Source of the DNA: Vibrio sp. J1-1
GTDB taxonomy: Bacteria > Pseudomonadota > Gammaproteobacteria > Enterobacterales > Vibrionaceae
DNA length: 64,000 nt
NCBI RefSeq assembly: GCF_021728395.1
Contig: NZ_JAKKCM010000003.1
Location: 124,001-188,000 of the forward strand
Direction: 5' to 3'
The notes under the pieces were generated by a model. The model was not told the origin of the DNA and did not search any database. It saw nothing but the letters and a program-made list of their open reading frames with translations. This document shows positions 10,094 to 18,554 of this stretch, piece after piece (within the stretch, counting starts at the first letter, position 1; the number at the start of each line of letters is the position of its first letter). Both the position numbers and the translations under genes were made by a program.

Positions 10094-10845
10094 CGCTTCT
10101 CACTTGATATCTTTTTCACTCCAGCCCCCTCTCGATTCATGATCCCAAGTGGCGTGAGTTTTTTCTTTAAACGCCAGTGCGGCTTGATTGGCTTGAGAGG
10201 GTATGTCCGTTTACGCGCAACGATGTAATACAAACTGCCCGCTGGCGATGCCCATTCCCCTAAACTATTTTCAAACCAAGTCCACATTGTGCGGTAGCGT
10301 GTCATAGGGAAAAGTGCATAACGATCACGATGGATTACCTGATAGTTAAGCAGCCCCAGCCAGTCCTGAACACGGTTAGATGAGAACATTCGACCACTCC
10401 AAGGCAAATTGTTTTTACGCCATGGAAACAGACTCGCTAAGCCAGTAAAACTAAATGGATTAAAGCCAGTAATGATCAGATAGCCGTCATCCATCATCAC
10501 TCTGTCTACTTCTCTTAGCAGACGGTGAGGATCTCTTGCGTAGTCTAGCTGATGAGCCAGAATTGCTACATCAAAGCTTTTTTCCAAGAAGGGCAATTCG
10601 TAACCATCCGCGACGACATTATGCAACGGGTTCTGGATATCTACGTTAACTTGGTGTTGAATGTTACAATTACTGCTGGTTAGCTCACAGCTCAACCCGC
10701 CCAGTTTGAGCATGTGGTAACCGAAGAGTTTCGGACACCACTCATCGAACCGAGTTTGGATTGACTCAAGTACCCAAGGTCCATTATTCAGATCGGACCA
10801 AGTTGACGGGTGTGGTATAGTTTTGTTGCTGAGTGCTGGTTTCAT
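10090..10845 (-). CDS. yafS: YafS-like class I SAM-dependent methyltransferase
   Basis: A 251-residue methyltransferase-fold protein. The Methyltransf_11-like core spans roughly residues 60-140: [54 protein letters not shown] contains the acidic loop, the D-V-A-I strand and the G-Y-L strand of SAM binders, though motif I (usually GxGxG) is degenerate here. Position between gloB and rnhA equals that of E. coli yafS; substrate unknown. The start at 10845 has AGGTGG upstream. A longer frame to 10902 would run into the gloB coding region and is not favoured. Confidence 0.75.
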   Translation of the reverse strand: MKPALSNKTIPHPSTWSDLNNGPWVLESIQTRFDEWCPKLFGYHMLKLGGLSCELTSSNCNIQHQVNVDIQNPLHNVVADGYELPFLEKSFDVAILAHQLDYARDPHRLLREVDRVMMDDGYLIITGFNPFSFTGLASLFPWRKNNLPWSGRMFSSNRVQDWLGLLNYQVIHRDRYALFPMTRYRTMWTWFENSLGEWASPAGSLYYIVARKRTYPLKPIKPHWRLKKKLTPLGIMNREGAGVKKISSEKR

Positions 10846-10882
10846 TAACCACCTAACTATAATGGGTGACGGAGAACGAATC

Positions 10883-11641
10883 GTGTTAGAGATCAAAAGC
10901 ATACCCGCATTTAATGATAATTACATCTGGCTGATACAAAATAGCGATAAACGTTGTGCCGTTGTTGATCCGGGTGATGCAAAGCCTGTATTAAACTATT
11001 TACAAGCTAACGAGTTAACTTTAGAAGCGATCATGATTACGCACCACCACAATGATCACATTGGTGGTGTTCCAGATTTAGTTCATGTATTTCCTAACGT
11101 TACCGTTGTCGGCCCTAAAGCAGAGCCTATCCCAACGTTAACCGCGCCCATGGAAGAAGGTGACAAATTAGAGCTGTTCGGTGAACTCTTTATGGTGCTG
11201 GGCTTACCAGGTCATACGCTAGGTCATATAGGCTATGTTGGTGATGGCAAATTGTTTTGCGGTGATGTGCTATTTTCTGCAGGGTGCGGTCGTATTTTTG
11301 AAGGCACAGCAGAACAAATGTTTGATTCACTGAGTAAAATCGCCGCGCTTCCTGATGAAACCCAAGTCTATTGCGCGCATGAGTACACGGCCAGCAACGT
11401 AGCGTTCGCGCTTGCTGTCGAGCCAGACAATGAGAAGCTTCGCCAGTACCGCGATGATGTAAACCGACTACGTGCATTGAACATCCCTACCCTGCCAACC
11501 ACGTTACGTCAAGAGAAATGGATCAATCCATTTTTGCGAACCAATCACCCAGAAGTCATTAAGTCTGTGACGAATCGCATAAAAAATGACGATCCATGCT
11601 CTGTTTTTACGGCATTAAGAGTGTGGAAGAACGAATTTTAA
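10883..11641 (+). CDS. gloB: Hydroxyacylglutathione hydrolase (glyoxalase II)
   Basis: Hydrolyses S-D-lactoylglutathione to D-lactate and glutathione in methylglyoxal detoxification. The metallo-beta-lactamase motif [10 protein letters not shown] (about residues 52-61), the GHTLGHIGY motif and the [13 protein letters not shown] metal-bridging Asp are all visible; length is 252 residues. I choose the GTG at 10883 because GGAG stands eight bases before it and the resulting N-terminus, [16 protein letters not shown], matches the family; ATG codons further upstream lie within the divergent promoter. 37 bp separate this start from the divergent yafS-like start. Confidence 0.94.
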   Translation: MLEIKSIPAFNDNYIWLIQNSDKRCAVVDPGDAKPVLNYLQANELTLEAIMITHHHNDHIGGVPDLVHVFPNVTVVGPKAEPIPTLTAPMEEGDKLELFGELFMVLGLPGHTLGHIGYVGDGKLFCGDVLFSAGCGRIFEGTAEQMFDSLSKIAALPDETQVYCAHEYTASNVAFALAVEPDNEKLRQYRDDVNRLRALNIPTLPTTLRQEKWINPFLRTNHPEVIKSVTNRIKNDDPCSVFTALRVWKNEF

Positions 11642-11695
11642 CCAATTTTTACTTGTAAGTTTACAAGACCCCAGTATTATCATGGATTGATTTTT

Positions 11696-11728
11696 CAGAG
11701 AGGCGCTTTCGGCGCTTCTCTGCGTTTT
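11696..11728 (+). terminator. Rho-independent terminator of gloB
   Basis: Stem CAGAGAGGCGC / GCGCTTCTCTG with loop TTTCG, followed by CGTTTT. A smaller hairpin with arms AGAGGT and ACCTCT followed by TTTTATT is found just downstream at 11773-11794. Confidence 0.8.
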
Positions 11729-11833
11729 GGGAAGAATATAAGTCTAATTTTATGTCCACCCATTGCATATTCAGAGGTTTTGACCTCTTTTATTAGTGTT
11801 TAAAGAAATATGTCTATTATCTTGCGATTGCCA

Positions 11834-11849
11834 CGTAGCACTTGCTACG
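11834..11849 (+). promoter_or_regulatory. Hairpin in the mltD leader
   Basis: The perfect inverted repeat CGTAGCA-CT-TGCTACG stands 45 bp before the mltD start. Its role is unknown; it lacks a T-run, so it is not a terminator on its own. Confidence 0.4.
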
Positions 11850-11893
11850 CGACAGGCTGGAGAAGATAAAAAGGCCCTAAATAGGCTGAATCC

Positions 11894-13474
11894 ATGCGTT
11901 TGAAGTACAGTTTGGCTTTGGCGTTATTGCTTTCTGGTTGTCAGATGACCTCTCCAGATTCAACAACGTCAACACCAGAGACCAACAAATCAGAGCTAGC
12001 TGCTAAACAAAAAGCAGCTAAAGAACAAGCAAAAAGTAAGCAATCTTTGACAAAAACTGTCAAAGATACACCAAAGGTGCTTTCTCCTCAGGAACAAGAA
12101 GATGTATGGCAACGTATCGCCATGCAGCTTGAAATGGACATCCCACACAATAAAAAGGTGGATTACTACCGTACTTGGTATCTAAAACACCCAAACCATC
12201 TTAAAACAGTTTCACAACGTGCAGAACCATTTCTGTACATGATCGCTGAGCAGATCGAAAAACGAGGTTTACCGATGGAACTGGCTTTATTGCCAGTAGT
12301 TGAAAGCTCGTTCGATGCCTTTGCCTACTCACATGGTAGTGCAGCAGGCCTTTGGCAATTTGTTCCAGGTACCGGAAAAATGATGGGGCTTGAACAAAAT
12401 TACTGGTATGACGGACGTCGCGACGTAGCAGCCTCGACTGAAGCGGCATTAGACTACCTAGTTCAGCTGAACAAGCAGTTTGATGGTAGCTGGGAGCATG
12501 CTATCGCAGCCTATAACAGCGGTGGCGGTCGTGTATCCAGAGCTATTCGCAAAAACAAGAGCCTTGGTAAGCCAATTGACTTTTTCTCTTTGGATTTACC
12601 TAAAGAGACCAGCAGCTACTTACCTAAACTCTTAGCGCTTGCTGATGTAGTCGCAAATCAGGATAAGTATGGTCTTAATATTCCTGCTATCCCTAACAAG
12701 CCGGTATTAGCACTCGTAGATCCTAAAGAGCAACTCGATCTCGCGATCGCAGCTGACTATGCAGGCATCGGTGTCAAAGAGCTGCAAAGCTACAACCCAG
12801 CTTACAACCAGTGGTCTACGTCACCGAACGGTCCACAAAAACTGCTGATCCCGATCGAAAAGAAAGATGCGTTCCTTGCTCAGGTAGCAGAGAACCGTGG
12901 CAAAGGCGTTAAAGTTGCTCGCTACAAGGTAAAATCGGGTGACTCGCTCGGTGTTTTGGCACGTAAATATGGCACAACGACGAAAGTAATTCGCCGTGCG
13001 AATGGTCTGTCTAGTGATAATATCCGTATCGGCCAACATCTGCTGATCCCGACATCCACCAAAGATGACTCGAAATACGCATTATCGGCGAACAACCGCT
13101 TAAGCAAAACACAATCTAAAGCGCGCGGCCAGCTTAAGCTGACGCACGTAGTGCAATCTGGTGAAAGCTTGTGGTCAATTGCTCGTGACAATAGCGTGTC
13201 GTACAAATCTCTTGCTAAATGGAATGGCATGGGACCAAAGGACACGTTAAGAAAGGGCCAAAAGATCGTCATTTGGAAGAAAGCGGCGTCTGACTCAGTC
13301 ATTCGTACGGTGTTCTATAATGTTCGTTCTGGCGACACGATCAGCGGTATCGCAAGCAAATTCAAAGTGAAGAGTACTGACATTGTGAAATGGAACTCTC
13401 TCCAACAGAAAAAATACCTACAGCCAGGTCAAAAGCTTAAGTTGTACGTTGACGTCACTAAGGTAAGTGTATGA
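11894..13474 (+). CDS. mltD: Membrane-bound lytic murein transglycosylase D
   Basis: A 526-residue lipoprotein that cleaves peptidoglycan glycan strands to 1,6-anhydro-muropeptides. The signal ends in the lipobox LLSGC with Cys16 as the lipidation site. A low-complexity Lys/Ala linker (about 30-65) leads to the SLT family 1 domain, with the catalytic Glu in LPVVESSFD and the motif SAAGLWQFVPGTG, then AYNSGGGRV. Three C-terminal LysM domains (starting near residues 345, 415 and 472) bind peptidoglycan; each has the YxVxSGDS/T motif. The stop codon overlaps the start of the next gene (ATGA). Confidence 0.95.
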   Translation: MRLKYSLALALLLSGCQMTSPDSTTSTPETNKSELAAKQKAAKEQAKSKQSLTKTVKDTPKVLSPQEQEDVWQRIAMQLEMDIPHNKKVDYYRTWYLKHPNHLKTVSQRAEPFLYMIAEQIEKRGLPMELALLPVVESSFDAFAYSHGSAAGLWQFVPGTGKMMGLEQNYWYDGRRDVAASTEAALDYLVQLNKQFDGSWEHAIAAYNSGGGRVSRAIRKNKSLGKPIDFFSLDLPKETSSYLPKLLALADVVANQDKYGLNIPAIPNKPVLALVDPKEQLDLAIAADYAGIGVKELQSYNPAYNQWSTSPNGPQKLLIPIEKKDAFLAQVAENRGKGVKVARYKVKSGDSLGVLARKYGTTTKVIRRANGLSSDNIRIGQHLLIPTSTKDDSKYALSANNRLSKTQSKARGQLKLTHVVQSGESLWSIARDNSVSYKSLAKWNGMGPKDTLRKGQKIVIWKKAASDSVIRTVFYNVRSGDTISGIASKFKVKSTDIVKWNSLQQKKYLQPGQKLKLYVDVTKVSV

Positions 13475-14157
13475 GCCCATCAAGCAATCCGCTTGTGATG
13501 TTGTTGGATGTATTTCGTTCACCTACCTCATGCTTTTTAGCGTTATACCAACGTGGTGGTTGGGGCTGGCAACCCTTTATTCTTTTGATGGTCAGCCCAT
13601 TTCTGTTCTGGGGAGCGTATTTCTCTAACGTAGACTTCACTTGGCTAAGTGAACAGCTCACCCCACAGTTACAACAAATCGATCCTCAGCAGATCGATTT
13701 GTTGGAGCCAAACACGTTAATGGCGAGCGCGATCATCAATGATGTGGTGAACCGATTTGCCACCCTGCTTCTACTCGCTTTTTGGTTTTTCCTCGCGACT
13801 AAAGCCAGTACACAGCAGTACGGCTATTGGAAGTGGTTCGCCGCAGCTTGTGCGATTCTGTTTCCAGCGGTGCTTGGTGATGTTGCAAGCTACGCGAGCT
13901 TGATACTCAAACATGGTGAGGTGATGACATACGCTGCCGATCTCAACAGCCTCAATGGCCTGCTGAAACTGCCGCTAACCAATGAATGGTCTCATTTCGC
14001 AAGTTCACTGCCATTGCTGCTACCTTGGTACATCGTTTTAGGTTACGGCGTTGTACTGACCTGGACAGAGTTTGAACGTGGACAAGCTTTGGTTATCGCA
14101 AGTCTGCCATGGGTAATGTTTTACGTCATTTGGGCGCTTTATATCGTCGTAACCTAA
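13471..14157 (+). CDS. Yip1-like multi-pass inner-membrane protein
   Basis: A 228-residue hydrophobic protein with about five predicted membrane segments (residues 20-45, 95-110, 120-145, 180-200, 205-225), resembling YIP1-family (DUF1282-like) bacterial membrane proteins. Function unknown. It overlaps the last bases of mltD in an ATGA junction, so translation is coupled and it may act on cell-wall turnover; that is inference from position only. Confidence 0.6.
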   Translation: MSPSSNPLVMLLDVFRSPTSCFLALYQRGGWGWQPFILLMVSPFLFWGAYFSNVDFTWLSEQLTPQLQQIDPQQIDLLEPNTLMASAIINDVVNRFATLLLLAFWFFLATKASTQQYGYWKWFAAACAILFPAVLGDVASYASLILKHGEVMTYAADLNSLNGLLKLPLTNEWSHFASSLPLLLPWYIVLGYGVVLTWTEFERGQALVIASLPWVMFYVIWALYIVVT

Positions 14158-14160
14158 AAG

Positions 14161-14322
14161 ATACCAATCTTAGTAAATAACTGGCCGCCCTAGCCTGTTA
14201 AAATACTCGGTAACAGCGTTGTAATTTTCAATTGTAGACGGACTACTAATTGGAAAACTCCGCCTTGTTCTCAAGCATTTTTCCTACGCTATTTCCGACC
14301 ATTTACTCACTGTGATTGGTAT
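14161..14322. repeat. Inverted-terminal-repeat element, copy 1 (MITE-like)
   Basis: The region begins ATACCAATC and ends GATTGGTAT, perfect 9-bp inverted ends, 162 bp overall. Its right 40 bases (TACGCTATTTC, GACCA, ACTGTGATTG) nearly equal the right end of a second copy at 25372-25450. It is non-coding internally, but its right end overlaps the last codons of the leftward yafD-like gene. It has the build of a miniature inverted-repeat element; no transposase is nearby. Confidence 0.6.
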
Positions 14323-15163
14323 TGTCTAGGGTAAACGAGACCAGTAATGGATTATGATCGGAAGCGTCGCTCTGCGGCGCTTTCGCGTTTTTGAGCACAA
14401 GCCCTCGATAAAACACATGGTCGAGACGCTGACCAGTAATAAACTGGGTTCGGTGATCCGGTGAAAATGACACTTCTTGTAAGTTTGCTTTCTGTAACGC
14501 TTGCTTCATGGCTTCCAGACGATATTCATTCCAACTGTTAAAATCACCAGCAAATATAATTGGCCCGGGGTGCTGGGTAAGCAACCCTTCCAATGCTGCT
14601 ATTTGAGAGCGGTATTCATCCGTTCCAACGGTAAAATTAATCGCGTGTATATTAACGACAGCAAGAATACTGCCGTTACTCAAACGATACTGACTGTAGA
14701 GTGCGGATTTTGGTAAACGAAGCCAAGGCTCTGTGGAAGTATAAGCACAAGCTTTCTCGGGTAATCTTTGCGCAATGTTTATAACGCCAGCCCCACTTCC
14801 CAGTGCTTTAAAAGCACTCACTTGATTGCTCATCCAGTCACCGTCCACCAGCCACCGCTTGAACGGTTCAGTCATGCTGGCTTCTTGCAGTAATAACAAT
14901 TGCTTGTCAGTTGAAAGCGTATCAAGTGCACTTTGCCAATTGTCTTTGCCCTGCTTGTAAATATTCCAAATCAAGACATTGAGTTCACCCTGATCATCTA
15001 ACACTTGCGAATCGTTAAACTCGATGCATTGAATATCTTCAGTAATCTCTTCGCCTGTTTGTGTAATAATTTGCGGACGGTCTGGAACCGTGAAAATGAT
15101 ATGAAAACCCAGAACAACGGCCATGAAAAAAAAGACTATCGACAGAACAAAACGCTTAAGCAT
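14303..15163 (-). CDS. Endonuclease/exonuclease/phosphatase-family protein, YafD-like
   Basis: A 286-residue protein with an N-terminal membrane anchor (residues 5-25, LSIVFFFMAVVLGFHIIF) and an EEP domain: LNVLIWNIYKQ (Asn ligand), LLLLQEA (catalytic Glu), FAGDFNSWN (Asp-x-Asn) and SDHNPLLV (the C-terminal Asp-His pair). The fold covers Mg-dependent nucleases and phosphodiesterases; the target is unknown. Position near mltD matches E. coli yafD. The final residues NTNHSE and the stop codon are encoded by the terminal repeat of the neighbouring element at 14161-14322, which suggests the original C-terminus was altered by that insertion. Confidence 0.75.
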   Translation of the reverse strand: MLKRFVLSIVFFFMAVVLGFHIIFTVPDRPQIITQTGEEITEDIQCIEFNDSQVLDDQGELNVLIWNIYKQGKDNWQSALDTLSTDKQLLLLQEASMTEPFKRWLVDGDWMSNQVSAFKALGSGAGVINIAQRLPEKACAYTSTEPWLRLPKSALYSQYRLSNGSILAVVNIHAINFTVGTDEYRSQIAALEGLLTQHPGPIIFAGDFNSWNEYRLEAMKQALQKANLQEVSFSPDHRTQFITGQRLDHVFYRGLVLKNAKAPQSDASDHNPLLVSFTLDNTNHSE

Positions 15164-15206
15164 AAAGGCGTACCTGAATGTGTTTAACCTGACTGACGGT
15201 TATAGA

Positions 15207-15237
15207 ATAAAAAAGGAGCCATATCAGGCTCCCTTTT
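15207..15237 (-). terminator. Rho-independent terminator of glnB
   Basis: On the minus strand, a stem GGGAGCC / GGCTCC with loop TGATAT is followed by TTTTTTATT, 33 bases after the glnB stop. Confidence 0.85.
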
Positions 15238-15269
15238 AGCTTAATCAAAAATAAATTTGTAGTGAAATG

Positions 15270-15617
<348 letters not shown>

Positions 15618-15732
15618 TTAAGCTTTAATCGTATGCGGATATTATCGTTTACCGTCTTACAACATTCAATCTTTGTCTCGTTTTGGTATCGTAAAATCTT
15701 GAGTTTGATGAAATTTATTAGAACGAAAATTA

Positions 15733-15760
15733 TAAAACCAGAACATTGTTCTGGTTTTGG
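15733..15760 (-). terminator. Terminator of the small cytochrome c gene
   Basis: Stem AAAACCAGAAC / GTTCTGGTTTT with a three-base loop, followed on the minus strand by TTTTATAATTTTC. Confidence 0.75.
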
Positions 15761-15783
15761 GTATCGTGAGTTCTAGGTAACGA

Positions 15784-16095
15784 CTATAAGCTAGAGTAGT
15801 ATGCCGCCAAGTTGGCAATATCATCATCAGAAAGCAGTGATGCTTGTGCCTGCATAACTGGAGCAAGCCCACCTGTACGTTCTTTATTTTTGTAAGCTTT
15901 GATAGAGCTTATGATGTATTGAGCATTCTGCCCTTTCAAATTTGGATACCCTGGAATGATTGCCATACCATCCGCACCATGACATGCAGCACACACTGCC
16001 GATTTTGCCTGCCCAGCTGCGACATCGCCCGCGGCTAATGCTTGTCCTGATAACATGCTTAGCGCCATCATTGCGCCCATGATTGCTTTCTTCAT
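15784..16095 (-). CDS. Small periplasmic class I cytochrome c
   Basis: A 103-residue precursor: Sec signal peptide (residues 1-21, cut after ALA), then one c-type heme motif CAACH (Cys35, Cys38, His39) and a probable axial Met in APVMQAQ near residue 80. Length and motifs fit the c553/c5-like single-heme electron carriers. A role as mobile carrier between quinol-oxidising complexes and terminal oxidases is inferred. It is monocistronic, with its own terminator. Confidence 0.88.
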   Translation of the reverse strand: MKKAIMGAMMALSMLSGQALAAGDVAAGQAKSAVCAACHGADGMAIIPGYPNLKGQNAQYIISSIKAYKNKERTGGLAPVMQAQASLLSDDDIANLAAYYSSL

Positions 16096-16154
16096 TGCTT
16101 CACCTGATCATTTTTATTTAGAAGTGCGTTTTATGCTAAAGATTGTGTCACGAA

Positions 16155-17471
16155 TTACACAGGCTTACGCCAAATTAGCTCACAGTCTTGACCACTAAAT
16201 GTCTTATCAACAAACAAGTCGGCTACCGCAACCACCTGATCTTGATACATAAGGATCGGTATCTGGCGACGTAGCCAGCTCGGTACATGGTACTCTTGAA
16301 ACAGTTTTTTTAGTTTACGACTGTGATTACGCGTCACTGGATGTGCAGATAACCCCTCAGGATTAAACGTGACGTTCAACAGTTCCGGCTGCGGCGGTAG
16401 AGCAATAGTGGGGTGTTCGGTTGTGGTACTTAACGTGAGTTCACCCAAACCTTCAGGAAGCACAAGCGCACAATCGACTCGAATATTAACCTGCCAACCG
16501 GCAACATCTGGTTTGTCGCAGACCCAGTACAGCTTATTCTGGAATCGACGAACCTCGCCCTGTTTTAACTTAAGCTTTGGGTTGGCATCTTGTTGGGCTA
16601 ACGCCACTTCTTTCCAAATCAGGCCAAGCTGCACTTGAGTTGGCATTTGAGCGTTCTGCTTCGCTAACCACATACGGATCAAACGAGCGCGGGCAAGTTC
16701 ACTGTGTGATGCTAACTCTGCAATATCCAGGCTGAGGTCTGCTTGCAACGCACGATAAAAAACGTCGTTAAGTAGTTCATCTAATAACGTTTCTTGCTGA
16801 GCACATAAAGACGCACTGCGTTGTACGGCTTGGTGAAGACTCGGCCACCGCTGAGACAACTCGGGCACCACGCAGTGACGCAAAAAGTTTCGGTCGTAGC
16901 GAGTATCCTGATTACTTTCATCTTCAACCCATTCCAATCTTAACGAGTGTGCAATTTGCTCGATTTGTTCACGGCGGGTCGTCAGTAATGGTCGAATTAA
17001 AGTGCCAACAGAAAAAGGCGCACTTTCTGCCATGCATGACAGTCCTTTAGGGCCGCTCCCACGTTTAAGAGCTAAAAAAAAGGTTTCAATCTGGTCATCG
17101 GCGTGTTGCCCAGTGAGAAGAAGGTCGCCGCTCTCAATATATTTTGCTAACGCTTGGTAACGCGCTTCGCGGGCAAGTAATTCAATGCTTTCGCCATTAT
17201 GAATATCTAGGTGTACATACTCTGTTGAATAAGAAATACCCGCTTGCTTTGCCCAAGCTTTACACTTATCAGCCCAGTCGTCCGCATTGATACTTAATCC
17301 ATGGTGAACATATACCGCTTGGCATGGTATTGCGTATTCATGCTGATAGCGACTTAGTAGCGCCAGCAATAAACGCGAATCCACGCCTCCGCTGAACGCT
17401 AAGACAACTTTCGTCTGAGGCTGGTAATTGGCAGTAAGTAATTGTGTAAAATGCTGATAAAGCGATTCCAT
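16155..17471 (-). CDS. tilS: tRNA(Ile)-lysidine synthase
   Basis: Attaches lysine to C34 of the CAU-anticodon tRNA(Ile) using ATP, changing codon reading from AUG to AUA; essential. The PP-loop SGGVDS lies near residues 27-32, followed by YVHHGLS and the GQHADDQIET stretch of the N-terminal ATPase domain; the C-terminal third holds the tRNA-binding domain, ending with the PILMYQDQVVAV-type segment. 438 residues from the ATG at 17471; a TTG two codons upstream is possible but has no spaced ribosome site. It is the last gene of the large leftward block, separated from accA by a terminator. Confidence 0.92.
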   Translation of the reverse strand: MESLYQHFTQLLTANYQPQTKVVLAFSGGVDSRLLLALLSRYQHEYAIPCQAVYVHHGLSINADDWADKCKAWAKQAGISYSTEYVHLDIHNGESIELLAREARYQALAKYIESGDLLLTGQHADDQIETFFLALKRGSGPKGLSCMAESAPFSVGTLIRPLLTTRREQIEQIAHSLRLEWVEDESNQDTRYDRNFLRHCVVPELSQRWPSLHQAVQRSASLCAQQETLLDELLNDVFYRALQADLSLDIAELASHSELARARLIRMWLAKQNAQMPTQVQLGLIWKEVALAQQDANPKLKLKQGEVRRFQNKLYWVCDKPDVAGWQVNIRVDCALVLPEGLGELTLSTTTEHPTIALPPQPELLNVTFNPEGLSAHPVTRNHSRKLKKLFQEYHVPSWLRRQIPILMYQDQVVAVADLFVDKTFSGQDCELIWRKPV

Positions 17472-17487
17472 AAGCAATCCGATCGAG

Positions 17488-17522
17488 ACAAAAAAGGGTT
17501 GGACTTACATCCAACCCTTTCT
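17488..17522 (-). terminator. Terminator between accA and tilS
   Basis: A perfect stem AAAGGGTTGGA / TCCAACCCTTT with a six-base loop is followed on the minus strand by TTTTTTG. It should end the accA transcript before tilS, unless partial read-through feeds tilS. Confidence 0.88.
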
Positions 17523-17547
17523 ATTTTATCCGTTATCTAACCAGATA

Positions 17548-18507
17548 TCAGCAGTAACCGTAGTTCATCAGACGCTGGTAACGACGCTCACGTAGCGACT
17601 CTTCGTCAAGCTGTTCTAGATCTTCCAACTGACGAAGCAATGTTGCTTTCATGTTTGCAGCCATTTCAACGTGGTTACGGTGTGCACCGCCTAGTGGCTC
17701 TTCGATGATCTCATCAATAAGCTCAAGCTCTTTAAGACGTGGGGCTGTCAGACCCATTGCTTCTGCCGCCTGAGGTGCTTTATCTGAATCACGCCATAGG
17801 ATAGAAGCACAACCTTCAGGAGAAATAACTGAGTAAGTTGAGTACTGAAGCATGTTCACGTAGTCACCCACACCAATCGCCAGTGCACCGCCTGAACCGC
17901 CTTCACCGACAACGTTACAAATTACTGGTACTTTAAGGCCAGACATCACTTTCAGGTTTTTCGCGATCGCTTCAGATTGACCACGCTCTTCTGCACCAAC
18001 ACCTGGGTATGCGCCAGCTGTATCGATGAATGTGATGATTGGCATTTTAAAACGCTCTGCCATTTCCATTAAGCGTAATGCTTTACGGTAACCTTCAGGC
18101 TTTGGCATACCAAAGTTACGTTTCACTTTTTCTTTGGTTTCACGGCCTTTTTGGTGACCGATGATCATCACAGGTCGACCTTCCAGACGAGCAATACCGC
18201 CAACAATAGCTTTGTCATCGGCAAAAGCACGGTCACCCGCTAGTTCATCAAACTCTTCAAATGCATGCTGAATGTAGTCCAAAGTGTATGGACGTAATGG
18301 GTGACGAGCCAGTTGAGCTGTTTCCCAAGCGCCTAAGTTGCTGAATGTTTTTTTCTTCAGTTCCAGACTTTTCTTCTCAAGCTGTTCGATTTCTTTATCC
18401 AGGTCAACCGCAGCATCACCACCGTGGCGAGATACATCGCGCAGGGCTTCAATTTTTGCTTCAAGTTCTGCAATTGGCTTTTCAAATTCAAGAAAGTTTA
18501 GGCTCAT
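17548..18507 (-). CDS. accA: Acetyl-CoA carboxylase carboxyltransferase subunit alpha
   Basis: Alpha half of the carboxyltransferase that moves CO2 from biotin-BCCP to acetyl-CoA, giving malonyl-CoA for fatty-acid synthesis; works with AccD. 319 residues, equal to E. coli AccA. Carboxyltransferase-domain features: an N-terminal coiled coil (residues 10-55), [38 protein letters not shown] and the oxyanion-type segment [12 protein letters not shown]. It follows dnaE, the order found in E. coli. Confidence 0.97.
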   Translation of the reverse strand: MSLNFLEFEKPIAELEAKIEALRDVSRHGGDAAVDLDKEIEQLEKKSLELKKKTFSNLGAWETAQLARHPLRPYTLDYIQHAFEEFDELAGDRAFADDKAIVGGIARLEGRPVMIIGHQKGRETKEKVKRNFGMPKPEGYRKALRLMEMAERFKMPIITFIDTAGAYPGVGAEERGQSEAIAKNLKVMSGLKVPVICNVVGEGGSGGALAIGVGDYVNMLQYSTYSVISPEGCASILWRDSDKAPQAAEAMGLTAPRLKELELIDEIIEEPLGGAHRNHVEMAANMKATLLRQLEDLEQLDEESLRERRYQRLMNYGYC

Positions 18508-18554
18508 CTATGAATCCTTGTATACTCAGCGCCTAAGATAATACGCTGAATTTT

